From assembly GCA_028279945.1 (NCBI GenBank), contig JANQMT010000107.1, positions 1 to 64,000 on the forward strand: a stretch of DNA of 64,000 nucleotides. Direction: 5' to 3'. A program made the translations under genes and the position numbers. Source of the stretch: JAKSCF01 sp028279945. Lineage in GTDB: Bacteria; Bacillota; Clostridia; Peptostreptococcales; JAAYPU01. Numbering within the stretch: position 1 is the first letter of the stretch; each line of letters starts with the position of its first letter. The notes beneath the pieces were generated by a model that did no database searches, had not been told where the DNA came from, and worked only from the letters and a program-made list of their open reading frames with translations. Of this stretch, positions 16,102 to 24,533 are shown piece by piece.

Positions 16102-16120
16102 GGGCGTATGCAATACGCCC
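16102..16120. repeat. Palindromic repeat copy D
   Basis: Exact 19-bp consensus palindrome GGGCGTATGCAATACGCCC in the short gap between two convergent genes, 7 bp after the folT stop and 20 bp before the stop of the opposite-strand gene. Confidence 0.9.
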
Positions 16121-16140
16121 TAATATATGTCTCATTATAT

Positions 16141-16767
16141 TTATTCATTTAAAAGATTCATTAGGGTTCTTATGGTTGTTATTCTTTGTTTTAATTCTCT
16201 TGCCGGCTTAACGTTAATTAAGTCCAATATATCTAAGACTTCTTTTCCATTTTCTAATATGCTGGCATCTTTATTATTTTGAATTCTTTCTATTTTACTG
16301 TTTATAGTAAGAAACTTATCTATATTTTCTTTACCTGTACCTCTTAGATAGGGTGAAGCAGCTTCTAATATTCTTATGGGCTTTTTGGGTACATCTATTT
16401 CACCCATAGTCTCTACTCTTTTTTTGTATACGCCGCTGTTCATGCCATAAACGTTTTCAGCAATATTAAGTAAGGATTCTATTGAGGAAAACATGTTTCT
16501 CATGTTTAACCCAAAATAAGGCATTATGTCTTTGACCAAATGATTCATTCTTGAGATTTTATCATAGGCTTCTTCAGGATCATCTTGGTCCAAATTTAAT
16601 GAGAAAGGTAAGCTTCCTCCTCCGTCATTTTTTGCAAATACGAATAATAAAACAATCGCTATCAGAATATATTCTATGTTCATACCATCTAGAAGACCTT
16701 TTTTCTCGGATAAAGCAGTCTCTTCCTCTTCAAGTTCTTCCAACAGTTGCTCTATTTTTTGTTCCAT
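16141..16767 (-). CDS. Unknown membrane-anchored protein
   Basis: Not recognised. The 208-residue product begins with an acidic coiled-coil-like helix (EQKIEQLLEELEEEETALSEKK), then one hydrophobic helix (about 28-44, IEYILIAIVLLFVFA). After that comes a helical domain with DDPEEAYDKISRMNHLVKDIMPYFGLNMRNMFSSIESLLNIAENVY and a basic C-terminus. ATG 16767 is preferred to ATG 16773 because GGAGGG would otherwise abut the start. It is a single minus-strand gene between plus-strand genes, so no operon context helps. Its start is about 180 bp from the divergent patatin gene. Confidence 0.7.
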   Translation of the reverse strand: MEQKIEQLLEELEEEETALSEKKGLLDGMNIEYILIAIVLLFVFAKNDGGGSLPFSLNLDQDDPEEAYDKISRMNHLVKDIMPYFGLNMRNMFSSIESLLNIAENVYGMNSGVYKKRVETMGEIDVPKKPIRILEAASPYLRGTGKENIDKFLTINSKIERIQNNKDASILENGKEVLDILDLINVKPARELKQRITTIRTLMNLLNE

Positions 16768-16950
16768 ACTCATCCCTCCAATCCATGTAGCTACAGCTAA
16801 GCAGGAGTGTCATTAAATATCATATGAATTATGATATTAATATGTTACAATTTTAAAAAAAGAATTATTTACCAAGATTATTAATAGATATTATGTAAAA
16901 GGAATATTTTGAAGTTTATGGCGAATAATCTAGGTTTAAGGGAGAATAAT

Positions 16951-17733
16951 ATGCGGTCATTTTTTTCTATATTTAAAAACAAAAAAATCGGATTGGCTTT
17001 AGGCGGCGGTGCTATTTGGGGTATGGCACACATTGGCGTATTAAAGGCCATAGAAAAATTAGAAATTCCTATATATTGTATCAGCGGTACCAGCGCAGGG
17101 TCTATTGCAGGCGTATTTTACGCAGCAGGGCTAACGCCTTTACAGATTGAGAGAATAGCTTTATCTACTCACTGGAGTAGTTTGGCTAAGCCTTCTATTC
17201 CAATTAAAGGCATCTTTTCTACAGAGCCTATGGAAGATTTTCTAAAGAAGTATTTAATCCATTTAAACATTCAAGATTTAAAGATGCCTTTTTCAGCTGT
17301 TGCAGTGGATGCTTTAGAAGCTAAGGAAATTATTTTCAAGGAAGGCTATATCCCCACAGCCATTCGTTCATCCTGTGCCATCCCGGGTATCTTTCGACCT
17401 ATTGAGCAAGGGGATATGATGCTGATCGATGGGGGGATTATGGATAATGTGCCGGTTACACCGGTTAAGGATCTAGGATGCGATTTGGTTATTGCAGTTA
17501 ATTTGACACCCGAATTCAGTACTTGGAAGCCGAGAAGCACTGCAGAGCTTATCCTAAAATCGTTTTTAATCGCTCAATATGCCAATTCCAGAAGAGCAAT
17601 GGTTAAGGCTGATGTGGTTATAGATATTAATACTAAAAAAATCAGCCCGGCTGATTTAAAGAATTCAAAAGAGTTGATTGATTTAGGGTATAAGACAGCA
17701 ATGGATGTTTTGGAGAAGGCGTTTGAGAAATAA
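16951..17733 (+). CDS. Patatin-like phospholipase family protein
   Basis: Predicted acyl hydrolase of the bacterial patatin/RssA group, acting on phospholipids or other acyl esters at the cytoplasmic membrane face. The 260-residue product has the glycine-rich oxyanion loop (LALGGGAIWG), the nucleophile elbow GTSAGS and the catalytic aspartate in the DGG motif (LIDGGIMDNVP), so the Ser-Asp dyad is intact. ATG 16951 follows AGGGAG; in-frame TTG 16909 and ATG 16918 lack a good RBS. Monocistronic by context. Confidence 0.9.
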   Translation: MRSFFSIFKNKKIGLALGGGAIWGMAHIGVLKAIEKLEIPIYCISGTSAGSIAGVFYAAGLTPLQIERIALSTHWSSLAKPSIPIKGIFSTEPMEDFLKKYLIHLNIQDLKMPFSAVAVDALEAKEIIFKEGYIPTAIRSSCAIPGIFRPIEQGDMMLIDGGIMDNVPVTPVKDLGCDLVIAVNLTPEFSTWKPRSTAELILKSFLIAQYANSRRAMVKADVVIDINTKKISPADLKNSKELIDLGYKTAMDVLEKAFEK

Positions 17734-18089
17734 GAGGCTCGTTGAACGAATACGTATTATTAGCTACAGGAGATATTTGGTATATAATTTGTAATGGAGA
17801 AATACCAGTTTTAATGCAGTGCAACGGAATTAAAACCAAAGGGTTGCAATTACTTAGCAGAGGTTTAGGGCACCGACCGTTTTACTCTAGTATTTTTTAA
17901 ATTTAAATCCCTTTGTTTATTTCGTAATGAAAATTTTATACCCAATGTCTCTCAACATAAATCATAAGCAAGCGTATTATTAAATATTGACCTTTTGTCA
18001 TTGCGCCTTAATGAGTGAAACTTTCATCAAATCGTCTGATTGTAATTAATAAAGCGTTGTTTAACAACCCTTACTTTGATTATAGCTAA
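17734..18089. other. Convergent gap, 356 bp, no gene
   Basis: Between convergent patatin and histidine kinase genes. It contains a TGCAAC/GTTGCA hairpin (17820-17848) and the 13-bp inverted repeat GTTGTTTAACAAC (18056-18068) 21 bases after the kinase stop. Neither has a good U-tract. No ORF with a credible start; I did not recognise an RNA family. Confidence 0.4.
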
Positions 18090-19487
18090 CTAGATATTCT
18101 TTGGTAATATAATGGTTATAGTTGTTCCTTTTCCGAGTTGGCTTTCGATATTAATTTTTCCTTGATGCTGTTCGATGATGACTTTGGCTATTGCCAGGCC
18201 CAGACCTGTACCTGATTTATCATTTCTGGTTCTTGCTTGGTCTGCTCTATAGAACCTTTCAAAAATTCGAGGCAAGTCTTCTTGTGAAATACCTACTCCT
18301 GTATCTTTAATGACAAAATACACATCTTTTTGTGATGCTTTAAGGCTGACATGTATTTCGCCATTTTCAGGGGTATACTTCATACTGTTGTCTACAAAAA
18401 CCCTAATGGCCTGTTTAAGCTTGTCCGGACTTGCATAGATATCGCCATCGTACTCAATAAATCCAAGAATTTTATGCTTTGAATCGATTAAGCCGGATTC
18501 TTTTATAATCTCATTAGCAAAATCTTTGGCATTAAATCTTTCCATTTCCATTTCAAGGGTTCCTTTATCCCGACGTGCTAAAAAAAGTAAGCTTTCAACT
18601 AGGCTTTGCATATTTCTTGCCTCGTCTTCAATGGCTTTAATGCTTTCGTCTAATACATTTTCATCTTCTTTTCCCCATCGATTGACCATGCTTGCATACC
18701 CTTTAATAACCGCAATAGGCGTACGTAATTCGTGGGATGCATCGGATACAAATTGTTTTTGTTTCTCATAAGAATTTTCGATTTCATCCATCATGTTATT
18801 GAATGTAAATGCCAGATCTTTTAGTTCGTCTTTTGTGCCTCTAATATCGATTCTGGTATCTAAATTATTTACAGATATGTCTTTTACTCTTTGTGTCATA
18901 TTTCTCAACGGCTTTAGATGCTTATGAGAAATACGAGATGAGGAAACCCATACCATAAGGGTTAAAATAATGGATATGCCTATAAATACGCTCCATAGAA
19001 AGTCTATCTCTTTATGACTGGAAAGAGCATTTTTTCGCATCACTAATATCATCAGTTGATTATCATAACTGATTGTTTTTTTATAGTAATAGTATTCGGG
19101 TTTATTCCTTGGAAAAAAATTGATGGGGTTTCTGCTTTTTTCATATGCGTCATAAGAAATGACTTCTGCTGAATTGGACTGGGTTAACGCTTTGGTCGCT
19201 TCATCAAAGAAAAAATATTCTATCTCTTCAAAATCCAATATTGGAGAATAAACTGCTGCAACATTTTCTTCAATGTGCTTACTTGCTTCTTTTAACATAT
19301 TGAAGGTTTGTGAATACATCCATCCTTTAATTCCCATATAAAAGATCATGTTCATTAAAATCATAAACGCTATAAACGCTATGGTAAATTCAAGGGTCAT
19401 CTTGAAGGTAATATTAAAGCGAAATAATGATAAAAAGCGGTCTGCCATGGATTCATATGTTTTGGATTTTTCTTCATTCGGATTCAA
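18090..19487 (-). CDS. Sensor histidine kinase
   Basis: Membrane sensor of the two-component system with the adjacent regulator. The 465 residues contain TM1 (about 28-52), an extracytoplasmic sensor of about 110 residues, TM2 (about 163-182) and HAMP. HisKA follows with the H-box SDASHELRTPIAVIKGY (His near residue 253). The HATPase shows N (FVDNSMKYTP), G1 (DTGVGIS), F (RIFERFYRAD) and G2 (GTGLGLAI) boxes. It starts with TTG 19487 behind AAGGGTGAG, which overlaps the regulator stop. It resembles the ArlS/CssS/YvrG-type cell-envelope kinases; the stimulus is unknown. Confidence 0.92.
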   Translation of the reverse strand: MNPNEEKSKTYESMADRFLSLFRFNITFKMTLEFTIAFIAFMILMNMIFYMGIKGWMYSQTFNMLKEASKHIEENVAAVYSPILDFEEIEYFFFDEATKALTQSNSAEVISYDAYEKSRNPINFFPRNKPEYYYYKKTISYDNQLMILVMRKNALSSHKEIDFLWSVFIGISIILTLMVWVSSSRISHKHLKPLRNMTQRVKDISVNNLDTRIDIRGTKDELKDLAFTFNNMMDEIENSYEKQKQFVSDASHELRTPIAVIKGYASMVNRWGKEDENVLDESIKAIEDEARNMQSLVESLLFLARRDKGTLEMEMERFNAKDFANEIIKESGLIDSKHKILGFIEYDGDIYASPDKLKQAIRVFVDNSMKYTPENGEIHVSLKASQKDVYFVIKDTGVGISQEDLPRIFERFYRADQARTRNDKSGTGLGLAIAKVIIEQHQGKINIESQLGKGTTITIILPKNI

Positions 19488-19490
19488 GTT

Positions 19491-20168
19491 TTACTCACCC
19501 TTATCTTTGAATATATAGCCTACACCTCTAACCGTTTGGAAAAAATGCTTATTGAATTTATCATCTATTTTTTCTCTTAAATATCTAATATAAACGTCTA
19601 CTACACGGGTTTCTCCATAATAGTCAAATCCCCATACATTTTCTAATATTTGCTCTCTTGTCAACACCCTCTCTTTATTCTCCATGAGATACACACATAG
19701 ATCAAATTCCGTTTTAGAGAGGTTGATGATTGCTTCACCATATTGACAGGTGTGACTATCTAAATTGATTTGTAGTTTTTCACTGGATAGTTGATTTGAG
19801 TTGCTGGTTTTTTTTCTAAAAAAGCGTCGAACTCTTGCAAGAAACTCTTCTATTTCAAAGGGCTTTGTTACATAATCATCTGCTCCAAAATCTAATCCCG
19901 CAATTTTGTCCATCGTATCTCCACGGGCAGTCAGCATGATAATAGGAACATCTAAACTCTGCCTGATTCTTCTGCATATTTCCATCCCGTTCATGATTGG
20001 AAGCATGATATCTAAAATAATTAAGTCATATTTCCCCGTCAAACTTTCATCTAACCCCATTTTTCCATCTGCCACTGAATAGGTTTGAAAGCCTTCATGC
20101 TTTAACTCCAATTCAATATACCTTGCCAGTTTTAAATCGTCTTCAACAATTAAAATATTCTTCTTCAT
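19491..20168 (-). CDS. OmpR/PhoB-family response regulator
   Basis: 225 residues: receiver domain with phospho-acceptor Asp in LIILDIMLPIMNG and the KPF lysine, then a winged-helix DNA-binding domain (SKTEFDLCVYLMENKERVLTREQILENVWG, VDVYIRYLREKID). ATG 20168 behind AGGGGTG is preferred over upstream in-frame codons. It is 29 bp downstream of a DUF4342 gene. The phased TCTAA direct repeats with 11-bp period upstream of the DUF4342 genes look like OmpR-family binding sites, so autoregulation is likely (inference). Confidence 0.93.
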   Translation of the reverse strand: MKKNILIVEDDLKLARYIELELKHEGFQTYSVADGKMGLDESLTGKYDLIILDIMLPIMNGMEICRRIRQSLDVPIIMLTARGDTMDKIAGLDFGADDYVTKPFEIEEFLARVRRFFRKKTSNSNQLSSEKLQINLDSHTCQYGEAIINLSKTEFDLCVYLMENKERVLTREQILENVWGFDYYGETRVVDVYIRYLREKIDDKFNKHFFQTVRGVGYIFKDKGE

Positions 20169-20196
20169 GTTCACACCCCTCAAAAATAGTTTAAGT

Positions 20197-20622
20197 TTAT
20201 TCGTCTTCGTTTCTTTTAACCAAATCATTTATGACGTATTCTTTATCTTTGGTTTTAATGGATAGTTCAAATTTTGTCAAAAGCAGCAAGCCTAAAAAAA
20301 TCAGTGAAAAAGGAAAGGCTAAAACGATCAAAAGTGCTGCTATGGTTAATGGTAATTTTAAAATCATTTGTTTTTGTTTTTTTATGAGAAATTCATAAGA
20401 ATGCATGATTTTAAATTGTTCTATCATTCTTTCCACAACTGTATTGCCATAGTGTTTCTTTTCACTGCGGGTGATTTCCTTTTTTAACTTATCTTTTTTT
20501 TCTAAATCTATAAGTGTATCTACCAAATCCCCATGATTCCTTTCAAGGGCTTCCTGGGCTTCCTGATAGCTTACATTTGCTCTCTCCATAATAATATCTA
20601 TTTTGTCTAAAGAAATAGACAT
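20197..20622 (-). CDS. DUF4342 protein (copy 1)
   Basis: 141 residues: an N-terminal UBA-like helical motif (ISLDKIDIIMERANVSYQEAQEALERNHGDLVDTLIDLE) and a polar linker, then two adjacent hydrophobic helices (about 90-125) and a short cytoplasmic tail. It is about half identical to the neighbour at 20921-21355, so the pair arose by tandem duplication. It is directly upstream of, and probably cotranscribed with, the response regulator and kinase. ATG 20622 is used because GGAGG lies 8 bases upstream. Family function unknown; envelope stress is a guess from context. Confidence 0.85.
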   Translation of the reverse strand: MSISLDKIDIIMERANVSYQEAQEALERNHGDLVDTLIDLEKKDKLKKEITRSEKKHYGNTVVERMIEQFKIMHSYEFLIKKQKQMILKLPLTIAALLIVLAFPFSLIFLGLLLLTKFELSIKTKDKEYVINDLVKRNEDE

Positions 20623-20737
20623 AAGCAAAGCCTCCAATGTTTATAATAAGCTCTTTATACTTAATATATCAATATATATCAATTTTTATTATATAGGATG
20701 TCTTTTGGTGAATCAAATTTATCCTATACTCAAATTT

Positions 20738-20761
20738 GGACAGGTTTTATAAAACCTGTCC
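20738..20761. repeat. 24-bp perfect palindrome in the DUF4342 leader
   Basis: Arms GGACAGGTTTTA/TAAAACCTGTCC with no spacer. No U-tract follows on either strand, so it is a poor terminator candidate. It lies 116 bases upstream of the copy 1 start, in the presumed long leader. Confidence 0.7.
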
Positions 20762-20877
20762 TCTATGTTAACTGAAGACTCGTTAGAAACGTCTTCACAA
20801 TTATCTTGTTAATCTGTAAATCTATTATTCTTTTAATATTAAGTTATCCATTATGGTATAAGTATATCTAACCCTTG

Positions 20878-20915
20878 TTAGATCGTCTTTAAAAGAATAT
20901 TAGAATTGTGTTAGA
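20878..20915 (-). promoter_or_regulatory. Phased 11-bp direct repeats (operator a)
   Basis: On the minus strand TCTAAC, TCTAAT, TTTAAA and TCTAAC start exactly 11 bp apart, followed by a TTAGATATACTTATACCATAA-type promoter region. The last half-site also forms the inverted repeat ATCTAAC-N4-GTTAGAT. Phased direct repeats with this period are the binding mode of PhoB/PhoP-type regulators. It lies between the two DUF4342 genes, upstream of copy 1. Confidence 0.7.
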
Positions 20916-20920
20916 GAAAT

Positions 20921-21355
20921 CTACTCTTCATGATCACATTTTGCAACCATATCATTAACCACTATCTCAGAATCATTGGTTTTTATTGAAATTCTATACC
21001 CTATTAACAGCAGTAAACCTAAGATAATGGCTGAAAATGGGAATGTTATCAATATGAGCAATACCGCAATGGTAAGAGGGATGCTTAATATAATCTCTTT
21101 TGCTTTCATAATTTTAAACTTTTGTTGGTGCATCTCTTTAATCTTGTCAACGATTTTATCAAAAGCCGACACCCCTTTTTGACTGAAGTCTTGTTTCACT
21201 TTTTTCTTTTTTACTATTATCTTTTCTCCCTTTTCAAGATCAATTAATGCCTCTACTAAATTGCCATCACATTTTTCTAATGCTTCTTTTGCTTCTTGAT
21301 AGCTTACATTGGCTCTTTCCATAATGGTATCAATTTTATCTAATGTTACTGACAT
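20921..21355 (-). CDS. DUF4342 protein (copy 2)
   Basis: 144 residues, same architecture as copy 1: UBA-like N-terminus (VTLDKIDTIMERANVSYQEAKEALEKCDGNLVEALIDLE), basic linker, hydrophobic hairpin (about 88-122; SIPLTIAVLLILITFPFSAIILGLLLLIG) and an acidic tail. RBS AGGAGG before ATG 21355. It has its own upstream copy of the phased repeat element, so it is duplicated together with its control region. Confidence 0.86.
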   Translation of the reverse strand: MSVTLDKIDTIMERANVSYQEAKEALEKCDGNLVEALIDLEKGEKIIVKKKKVKQDFSQKGVSAFDKIVDKIKEMHQQKFKIMKAKEIILSIPLTIAVLLILITFPFSAIILGLLLLIGYRISIKTNDSEIVVNDMVAKCDHEE

Positions 21356-21415
21356 ACTAAAACCTCCTGTTTTTTAGATTTCATTATTTTATGGTATTAG
21401 TATATCTAATGGTTA

Positions 21416-21453
21416 TTAGACCATTTTTAGAGGAATATTAGAAGTTGATTAGA
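21416..21453 (-). promoter_or_regulatory. Phased 11-bp direct repeats (operator b)
   Basis: Four minus-strand TCTAA words start at 11-bp intervals (TCTAAT, TCTAAT, TCTAAA, TCTAAT), followed by TTAGATATACTAATACCATAA-type sequence, 61 bp upstream of DUF4342 copy 2. The inverted half-site is TCTAAT-N4-ATTAGA. In operator a it is TCTAAC-N4-GTTAGA, a compensatory change that argues for selection on symmetry. Confidence 0.75.
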
Positions 21454-21458
21454 GTATG

Positions 21459-22427
21459 TTACAATTTATTTTCCAGGGGTACATCTTGATATTTACCGCA
21501 GCGGTCGGAGAAACATCCAATGATCCCATTGTTAGAATACAACATAATCACTTCACAATGGTTAGGGCAGTCATTACATTCAAAACTTTTTGTCGTAATG
21601 TTATGCTTAAGAATATCAAATCCTTTAAAAAGTGTTTTCTTTTTCTCTTTTTCTATTGCTTCTTTAGCTAAAACAGCTGCTCCTACCGAACCCATAACTT
21701 TAAAGTGTTTGGGAACCATTACTTCGCTGCCGATGGCTTCCTCAAAAGCTTTTTTTATCCCTGCATTAGCGGCAACGCCGCCCTGAAAAAAAATCTTGTT
21801 TTTAATTTCTTTTCCTTTTGCCAGATTACTCATATAATTTCTGACCATGGCTTGACACAATCCCGCCATTAAGTCTTCCTCACCATATCCCAATTGCTGT
21901 TTATGTATAATATCCGATTCAGCAAATACTGCACATCTGCCGGCGATTCTTACAGGAGATTTGGCTTTTAATGCTAAGGGCCCCAAGCGGTCTATGTCAA
22001 TGCCCAATCGTTCTGCCTGACGATCTAAAAAGGAGCCGGTTCCGGCTGCACAAACTGTATTCATGGCAAAATCGGATATAACGCCATCCCGCAATATGAT
22101 GATTTTAGAATCCTGTCCTCCTATTTCCAGAATGGTTTGGACTTCAGGGTCAGTAATACTGGCTGCTATGGCATGGGTTGTAATTTCATTTTTTATGATA
22201 TCTGCGCCGGTAATCGCTGACGCAATGGCTCTTCCACTTCCGGTTGTTCCAACACCGGATATTTGTTTGCTATCATATTTTTCACTGAGTTGTTTTAGCC
22301 CTTCATAAACTGCTTTTATGGGGCTGCCTTTGGTTTTTAGGTATATTTCTTGAACAACCTCTAAGCTGTTATCCAGCAATACGATATCTGTACTCACAGA
22401 ACCCACATCAATGCCCAAATAATACAT
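21459..22427 (-). CDS. BcrA/BadF/HgdC-type ATPase activase
   Basis: ASKHA-fold ATPase with a [4Fe-4S] cluster that fires single low-potential electrons into 2-hydroxyacyl-CoA dehydratases, benzoyl-CoA reductases or double-cubane proteins. The 322-residue product shows LGIDVGSVSTD (phosphate 1), the cluster cysteines in NTVCAAGTGSF and AGRCAVFAESD, and GGVAANAGI. An extra C-terminal Cys cluster (CNDCPNHCEV, then DRCGKY) suggests an additional metal site. It overlaps the upstream DUF2229 gene by 20 bases. No dehydratase or CoA-transferase gene is nearby, so its partner is probably the two DUF2229 products. Confidence 0.9.
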   Translation of the reverse strand: MYYLGIDVGSVSTDIVLLDNSLEVVQEIYLKTKGSPIKAVYEGLKQLSEKYDSKQISGVGTTGSGRAIASAITGADIIKNEITTHAIAASITDPEVQTILEIGGQDSKIIILRDGVISDFAMNTVCAAGTGSFLDRQAERLGIDIDRLGPLALKAKSPVRIAGRCAVFAESDIIHKQQLGYGEEDLMAGLCQAMVRNYMSNLAKGKEIKNKIFFQGGVAANAGIKKAFEEAIGSEVMVPKHFKVMGSVGAAVLAKEAIEKEKKKTLFKGFDILKHNITTKSFECNDCPNHCEVIMLYSNNGIIGCFSDRCGKYQDVPLENKL

Positions 22428-23499
22428 GATATTTCCTCCTTTGCAACATATCTATAAACGCTTCAATCCTGGTAACATACCCTGCTTCTCCATTCATCTC
22501 ATCATGTACCATGGTAAGCGTTTTTATATTTAAATCATTGCTCATTTCTGAAATAATGGACTTGGTAACAATTTCCGGCATACACCCTAAGGGTAACAGC
22601 TGAATGACACCATCAAAATTTTTATTTTTAGCTTCTATGACTTCTTCTATGGTATCTTTAGCATAGCCCCCGATACAGTGGTCTAAATAGCTGTTCTTTT
22701 TTTTCATGGTCTTTTGTCTGCTAAATGGTTTTACTATGGTGGATTCTATCCACCAGCCTATGGAGATTCTTTTATAGAAGCTAACGCCCATATCCATCAA
22801 TCTTTCTTCTATGTAATGGTTACCAAAAGGCTCAATTAAGGAATATATTTCTCCTGTCAGCACGATTTTAACAGGGTCTTTATTCATATCTAATGGCACT
22901 TGATTGATTCTGCTTTGGTATTTTTCTATGGTTTTATGCGCTTCAGCAATGCTTTTTGATTGAAACATTTCTTTTTTACATTGAAGCAGTAATCTTTTTA
23001 TCTGTCCCTTTTTAATTTCATAACCGCAAAGCCATCTGGCTGTTTCTTCCAGTTTTTCGAGACTTTTTACAATCTGATATATATTTTTTAGTGAGAGTAA
23101 CCACTCAATGTTACTTTTTTTTCTATCTTTCCAGATATGGCTGGCTCGTCTTAGGAGTTCTCGTGCTCCTATATCCTTTATGGTGTCTAATAGTATCCAG
23201 TCTACCTTATAGCCTTTTTTGTCTAATATAGACTTAAGGAGCTCTCCATATTCTCCCAAGCGGCAAGGCCCCGGGCTGGAAACCATGACAACCGTATCTG
23301 CGCCTTGCTCAATGCCCTCAATCAAATTGCCTACCATTAGCTTAAAAGGCAGGCATATTTCGTCTGGTGAGTATTTTGAGCCTTTTTCCAGCGTATCAAT
23401 ACTATTGAGTGGGGGCGTGACGCAATCTACTCCCATCTCTTGAGAAACTAAGTGCACTAAAATATAGGCATCTCCTAGATGGGGGAAAGTCATTTTCAA
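22408..23499 (-). CDS. DUF2229 / acyl-CoA dehydratase activase-related protein (second)
   Basis: 363 residues related to the CoA-dehydratase D-subunit fold. Conserved features include SPDEICLPFKLMVGNLIEGIEQGAD, VSSPGPCRLGEYGELLKSIL, the QLLPLGCMPEIVTKSIISEM motif and EMNGEAGYVTRIEAFIDML. Cysteines in EICLPFK, GPCRLG and LGCMPE are candidate iron-sulfur ligands. In other Clostridia this region is fused with the activase and a second DUF2229 domain in one very large protein; here the three are separate, overlapping genes. Probable start is TTG 23499 (RBS AAGGAGG, TTGA overlap with the preceding stop); ATG 23493 is the alternative. Confidence 0.8.
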   Translation of the reverse strand: MKMTFPHLGDAYILVHLVSQEMGVDCVTPPLNSIDTLEKGSKYSPDEICLPFKLMVGNLIEGIEQGADTVVMVSSPGPCRLGEYGELLKSILDKKGYKVDWILLDTIKDIGARELLRRASHIWKDRKKSNIEWLLSLKNIYQIVKSLEKLEETARWLCGYEIKKGQIKRLLLQCKKEMFQSKSIAEAHKTIEKYQSRINQVPLDMNKDPVKIVLTGEIYSLIEPFGNHYIEERLMDMGVSFYKRISIGWWIESTIVKPFSRQKTMKKKNSYLDHCIGGYAKDTIEEVIEAKNKNFDGVIQLLPLGCMPEIVTKSIISEMSNDLNIKTLTMVHDEMNGEAGYVTRIEAFIDMLQRRKYHVLFGH

Positions 23500-24425
23500 T
23501 GAAACCGCCTCCTTTCCAACATATCTGCAAAGGCTTCTATTCTGGTATTCATCCCTGCCTCACCTGTGTGCTCATCAATTTTTAAGACTAGGAAAGGTAA
23601 ATTGGGTAAATTGTTTTTCATCATTTCAATCGTGATGGAATCAATGCCGCATGAAAAAGAAGAAATATACACAATGCCATCAATATGCGAATTACGGGCA
23701 AGATACTTTGATGCACCATAATTGTTTCTGAAAAAAAGCCAATATGGTTTTTTAATAAGGTGCCCCAGTTCGTGGTCTTTATCTTTTCTATTGACTCTTT
23801 CCTCTGTTATGATACCTATTTGATGTTCACGCAGTTTTTTTATTAAATTCATATTGGCAAAGGAATCATAAATATTGTAAGGATGTCCACCGAGAAAAAC
23901 GGTATGCTTGTATCCTTCATCGAATATGCCTTTAATTTTATGTTGGTGTTTGTTATAGGCATTTTTATACGCTTTTATGGTTTTGCGTTCTTTAACGCCC
24001 AGTGCTTGGCCAACTTTTAGGAAATATTGAACCAAATCATGGTTTTTTTTCATATGTATAGGATCGTCAATAACATTATTATGCCTTTTGATACCGCTCA
24101 TGACCATCTCCGGCAATCCACAAAATTTGGGACATATGGATTCATTATTTTCACACGTCATGATACGCGGAATATATAAATAGTCACAGTTATTCTTTAG
24201 TTTTTGTGCATGACCATGATATATTTTCATAGGCAGACAAGCCTCATCCACACAATTTTTGACACCCATATCTAATATTTTTTTATTGGCCTTTATGGAA
24301 TATTCACACTCAATTTCTAATGAATCAAAAAAGGTATGTATGAATGTATCGTATCGATAATATAACAATCCTCCGGGTATTCCTACTTTGATGCTCAACG
24401 CCTCCTCAAAAAAAGCTTTATCCAT
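23496..24425 (-). CDS. DUF2229 / acyl-CoA dehydratase activase-related protein (first)
   Basis: 309 residues beginning with the family signature KVGIPGGLLYYRYD. It contains a cysteine-rich centre (CVDEACLPMKIYHGH, MTCENNESICPKFCGLPEM) consistent with Fe-S binding, then GGHPYNIYDSFANM and ISSFSCGIDSITIEMM, ending in DEHTGEAGMNTRIEAFADML, parallel to the end of the next gene. The start is uncertain: ATG 24425 lacks a clear RBS, while a TTG at 24398 lies just after GAGGAGG and would begin LSIKVGIPGG. First gene of the three-gene operon; reaction unknown. Confidence 0.8.
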   Translation of the reverse strand: MDKAFFEEALSIKVGIPGGLLYYRYDTFIHTFFDSLEIECEYSIKANKKILDMGVKNCVDEACLPMKIYHGHAQKLKNNCDYLYIPRIMTCENNESICPKFCGLPEMVMSGIKRHNNVIDDPIHMKKNHDLVQYFLKVGQALGVKERKTIKAYKNAYNKHQHKIKGIFDEGYKHTVFLGGHPYNIYDSFANMNLIKKLREHQIGIITEERVNRKDKDHELGHLIKKPYWLFFRNNYGASKYLARNSHIDGIVYISSFSCGIDSITIEMMKNNLPNLPFLVLKIDEHTGEAGMNTRIEAFADMLERRRFH

Positions 24426-24533
24426 AGATTATTATTTCAATACTGGCGGTTTTTAATACAAAATGCTTAAAAATAATAATTGTTATAAAATCAATTTTAA
24501 AAGAAATCTTAAAATCATTTAATGTTAATATTC

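Noticed and set aside
17642..17839. 65-codon minus-strand frame near the patatin gene end
   Set aside because: Overlaps the conserved 3' end of the patatin gene and has no RBS or homology.
20738..20761. 24-bp palindrome as an intrinsic terminator of DUF4342 copy 2
   Set aside because: No U-tract on either strand; kept only as an unexplained palindrome.
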